From contig JAJEKV010000014.1 of assembly GCA_021234155.1 (NCBI GenBank), positions 19,419,513 to 19,483,512 of the forward strand: a stretch of DNA of 64,000 nt, written 5' to 3'. Positions within the stretch are counted from its first letter, which is position 1; each line of letters begins with the position of its first letter. The notes under the pieces are model-generated. The model did no database searches. It had not been told where the DNA came from and worked only from the letters and a program-made list of their open reading frames with translations. This DNA comes from Isoetes taiwanensis (lineage: Eukaryota; Streptophyta; Lycopodiopsida; Isoetales; Isoetaceae). The translations under genes and the position numbers were made by a program. This document shows, in pieces, positions 61,451 through 64,000 of this stretch.

Positions 61451-63400
61451 GTTTTTTTTATTTCACTTGTTTTTTTCCTTCAACCATAGGTTCGTTTTGC
61501 ACCATTGACGCTGGCTGGTGTTTTTTCTCTCAAAAATATAGTGGCCGTTGATCTGGCACAATACCGGGAATATCTGCCAGATCAATGGTAGGGAATAAAA
61601 TTTGAACCAAACGCTATAATACATGGAATAAATGAGCTGAGCTCTCAGAATTATGAAACCGTGCCATTGTGTACATAGTGTAGCTTCATCTAGAGGGAAT
61701 CGTCATAAGCAATTGCTCCTGCAAGCGATGCACAATACATGTAAGAAAAAAGGGGGAAAAAAAAGCTTCATTGCAAGCACACTGCCAACACAACACGATT
61801 TTGCAAGGAGCCAACTAAATAATCTTCAAGATCCATTGAGAACAGAAGAGTCGAGACCCTTCCTTATTCAAACCTGAAGCCACAATATGGATAGAATAAT
61901 AATTTGGGTGCCATACATTGCCTTTCTATTCCTACCAAATGCAATGAGCAATGGAATCAAGGTTATGTATTTCCAGTCTAAACATCAGATTACAACATAG
62001 ATAAAATCACATTACCTGGTTTTCTTGACTGCTAAATCACATTTACTGGCCCACAGCCTTGAATAAGAGGAACAACCAATATGCATATAGGCATTGCCAG
62101 AATAAAGCCTTTTAAAAATGCTCCTCTGGGCATTTTTGCAGCAATACTTATTGCGCCTAAATGGCCCAGGTATTGCTATTGTTGTATAAAATCAGTTTTA
62201 CAGATCTGCACATCTGCATATGCGCCAGACACTTAAAAGTTAAAGAGAGAGGAAAATTTCATATGGAAAATAGAAACATGGTAATTGCAAAAACCTTGCA
62301 ATCAAGAGAATTTGCAGTACCATCCAAAAAGAACAGACTACATAGAAAGGACAGGAGATTGTGAAGCTAAAGATTCACCCCCATAACATGTATAATTAGC
62401 CTAATAGAGATAATAGTTGCCTTGCTTTAATATGAAATTTGAGCTGCAAATGAGATGTGTGTTATAAGGAGAAAACGAATTATATACCAACTTATTAGAA
62501 ATCACAAAAGAAATGAAGCATCCACAATATATTTTCTTCTGCTAATATCCAAAACATCCATATAGAGAAGCTATCACATACCTTGTAAGCACGTCAAATG
62601 TTTAGATAGGCACTATCCGCACAATCGCATATTTGCATCATTATCTTGGCAAATGCAGCCAGCAACAACTTTCCTGCATAAAAACCGTGGCTAAAGCTTT
62701 GTTGCAGAAGCTCATAAAACGAAAATAAAACTATTTTCAAATTGCCTGAAGGCGTAAAATAATGCTAAAGACTTAAAACTATTCTTACCTGAGAACCCTA
62801 ACGGCTTAAAACTATTCTTTTCGATTAGCAAAAACATGTTGAGCCATTTCTTTGCGTCATCCGAAGGATAGCCGGGGCAAACACAGGCACGTCATCAAAT
62901 TATGACATTGAGAAACAGGTTTCTGATGCCTAAATCCGCATTCAAAGAGGAAAATTTTCAGACATGCCACAATTCCAATAAGTGTCAAAACTGAAATCTA
63001 GGACAGAGACAAACAGATACAAATACCCCTCCAAACACTTTCAGATTCTTGTCAAGGATAGTACGTGCTTTGCATCAGACCAGGGAATCGGACACCAGCA
63101 TTCGCCAGATAGCCGCCCATAGGAAAGACGGGCGAAGATGGCGCCATGCCCAGGAGGTTCGATCCTTCTATAACGCTACCATGCCATAGCCGCTCAGGCT
63201 CACCATCAGGCCGTCAGATCCACTTAAGGAATGAGGGATCTGTGGCCTTGGCAATCAAGTTCGACGAGTGTTCACATGACTATGGCATCGATTCCACTTG
63301 ATTGCCTTTCAAGAAACGTTGAATATCTAATCCCGATGTCGCTCAAGAATCCCTCAGTTGCTTCGAACGAAAGCTTCTCAGCTCAAATCAACACCTTGCA
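61451..63400. other. No gene seen
   Basis: AT-rich intergenic sequence. Short frames at 61653, 62161 and 63231 have no recognisable domain. Confidence 0.45.
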
Positions 63401-63409
63401 AAATCGACG

Positions 63410-63990
63410 ACCACGATAGGTGCCCTGGTGACACGAATATTCTAAAGGAATCATCATATAAGAATTATATATGTTTAGAAAGAAGTGGCTGTTAAAGACT
63501 TGTTTGCAATAGTGATTGAGTCTTGAATATCTAACAAGACGAGCATCGTCCATACTGACCACCTTTTGAAAGTAGACAATGTAGCAATCAAGGGCCACCC
63601 TCTGAAGGGGCAAGAACCCTGTCTCTTGCAACAAGATTTGGTATGGGACCATGGACTTCACCCCCAGTGCCCGAGCCAAGAAGGCTTTTTGCACCTGCTC
63701 CAAGTTATTCCAGATAGTGAGGGAGACCACATGGCCCCCTCGTACAAAAGGACGGGCTCCACCAATACCCCGAACAGGTGCAACTGATGGTCCCAATCAT
63801 ATAGCTCCTTCTCTATGACTGTTATTTTGCATTGCATAAAGCGTGCCTTCCAGCCCACTGTCGCTCGTAGACTGATGGAAGCATCCTAGTGCACAACAGA
63901 GGGGAACTCCACTCAAATAAATATTTGAAGGCGGGTGCCACTTCTACATTTTACCCCCAATAGCTGAAAGAGGGGGTTCTTGGCTGATGC
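63410..63990 (-). pseudogene. LINE fragment (RT thumb/connection), minus strand
   Basis: On the minus strand, ITVIEKELYDWDHQLHLFGVLVEPVLLYEGAMW shifts frame into IWNNLEQVQKAFLARALGVKSMVPYQILLQETGFLPLQ. This aligns with LYGCEVWGPGLSLEMW, VEKIQKKFLLTELGIK and TPYPMMLAETS of the LINEs at 31-46 kb, but is clearly more diverged. The fragment continues beyond the window's right end. Confidence 0.6.
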
Positions 63991-64000
63991 TAGGATGATA

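Noticed and set aside
63150-63170. GGTTCGATCC as a tRNA T-loop
   Set aside because: No acceptor, D or anticodon stems and no box A at proper distance.

Overview
The window is AT-rich nuclear DNA of a land plant, and the most likely source is a spore-bearing lineage (bryophyte, lycophyte or fern). The evidence is an intact plant-type histone H2B gene whose C-terminal region has non-seed-plant residue choices (HPDTG, VRLILPG, KFTSA), with a textbook plant histone promoter; a plant-like two-exon cupin gene; and long (TA)n, (TC)n and (TTA)n tracts. The lineage call is inferred from memory of H2B sequences. No RNA gene, CRISPR array or bacterial-style operon is visible.

Only two genes look like intact host genes: histone H2B (29418-29843, minus) and a Cupin_3-domain protein (48429-49436, minus, two exons). 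Almost everything else recognisable is mobile DNA.

The left 23 kb belongs to one retroelement family. It has Penelope-like reverse transcriptases (3-1691; 17082-19191), a large ORF1 read in the same frame as the RT through a phase-0 intron, and a roughly 3.8-kb block (here called X) that occurs as near-identical direct copies on both sides of the ORF1-RT part (here called Y): X at 11030-14830, Y to about 19300, X again at 19300-23072. This resembles the pseudo-LTR layout of Penelope-like elements. X-type units also occur without Y on both strands. Every X unit ends in a conserved multi-hairpin motif built around GGRACTGATAA and abutting a (TA)n tract. Y units end in a different pair of hairpins, also followed by a TA-rich tail.

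23.1-29.4 kb holds a decayed Crypton/DUF3504-like gene, microsatellites and members of a GGTTGCCCC repeat family. 31.5-46.6 kb is a nest: two decayed copies of one LINE family, each ending in a hairpin plus (TC)n, with two tandem 4.65-kb PIF/Harbinger elements between (TC)n tracts. The second Harbinger has an intact 405-aa transposase, both carry the same unknown 179-aa ORF, and both have the same broken Myb-like ORF.

46.7-52.7 kb contains a tandemly duplicated repeat, the cupin gene, a 1-kb GC-rich island and a broken MULE transposase. 53.9-57 kb carries Ty3/gypsy integrase and Ty1/copia remnants; the copia copy is split by a 906-bp element with terminal inverted repeats. The right end has a 260-bp MITE, a possible tRNA-derived SINE and another LINE fragment on the minus strand.

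The best candidate for something undescribed is the X/Y retroelement: introns, a polyprotein-like reading frame, two unrelated structured 3' ends, and satellite-like X units ending in microsatellite DNA. Many apparent frameshifts and local mismatches between duplicate copies cluster at CTG/CAG or homopolymers and may be sequence-consensus errors, so 'pseudogene' calls are provisional.
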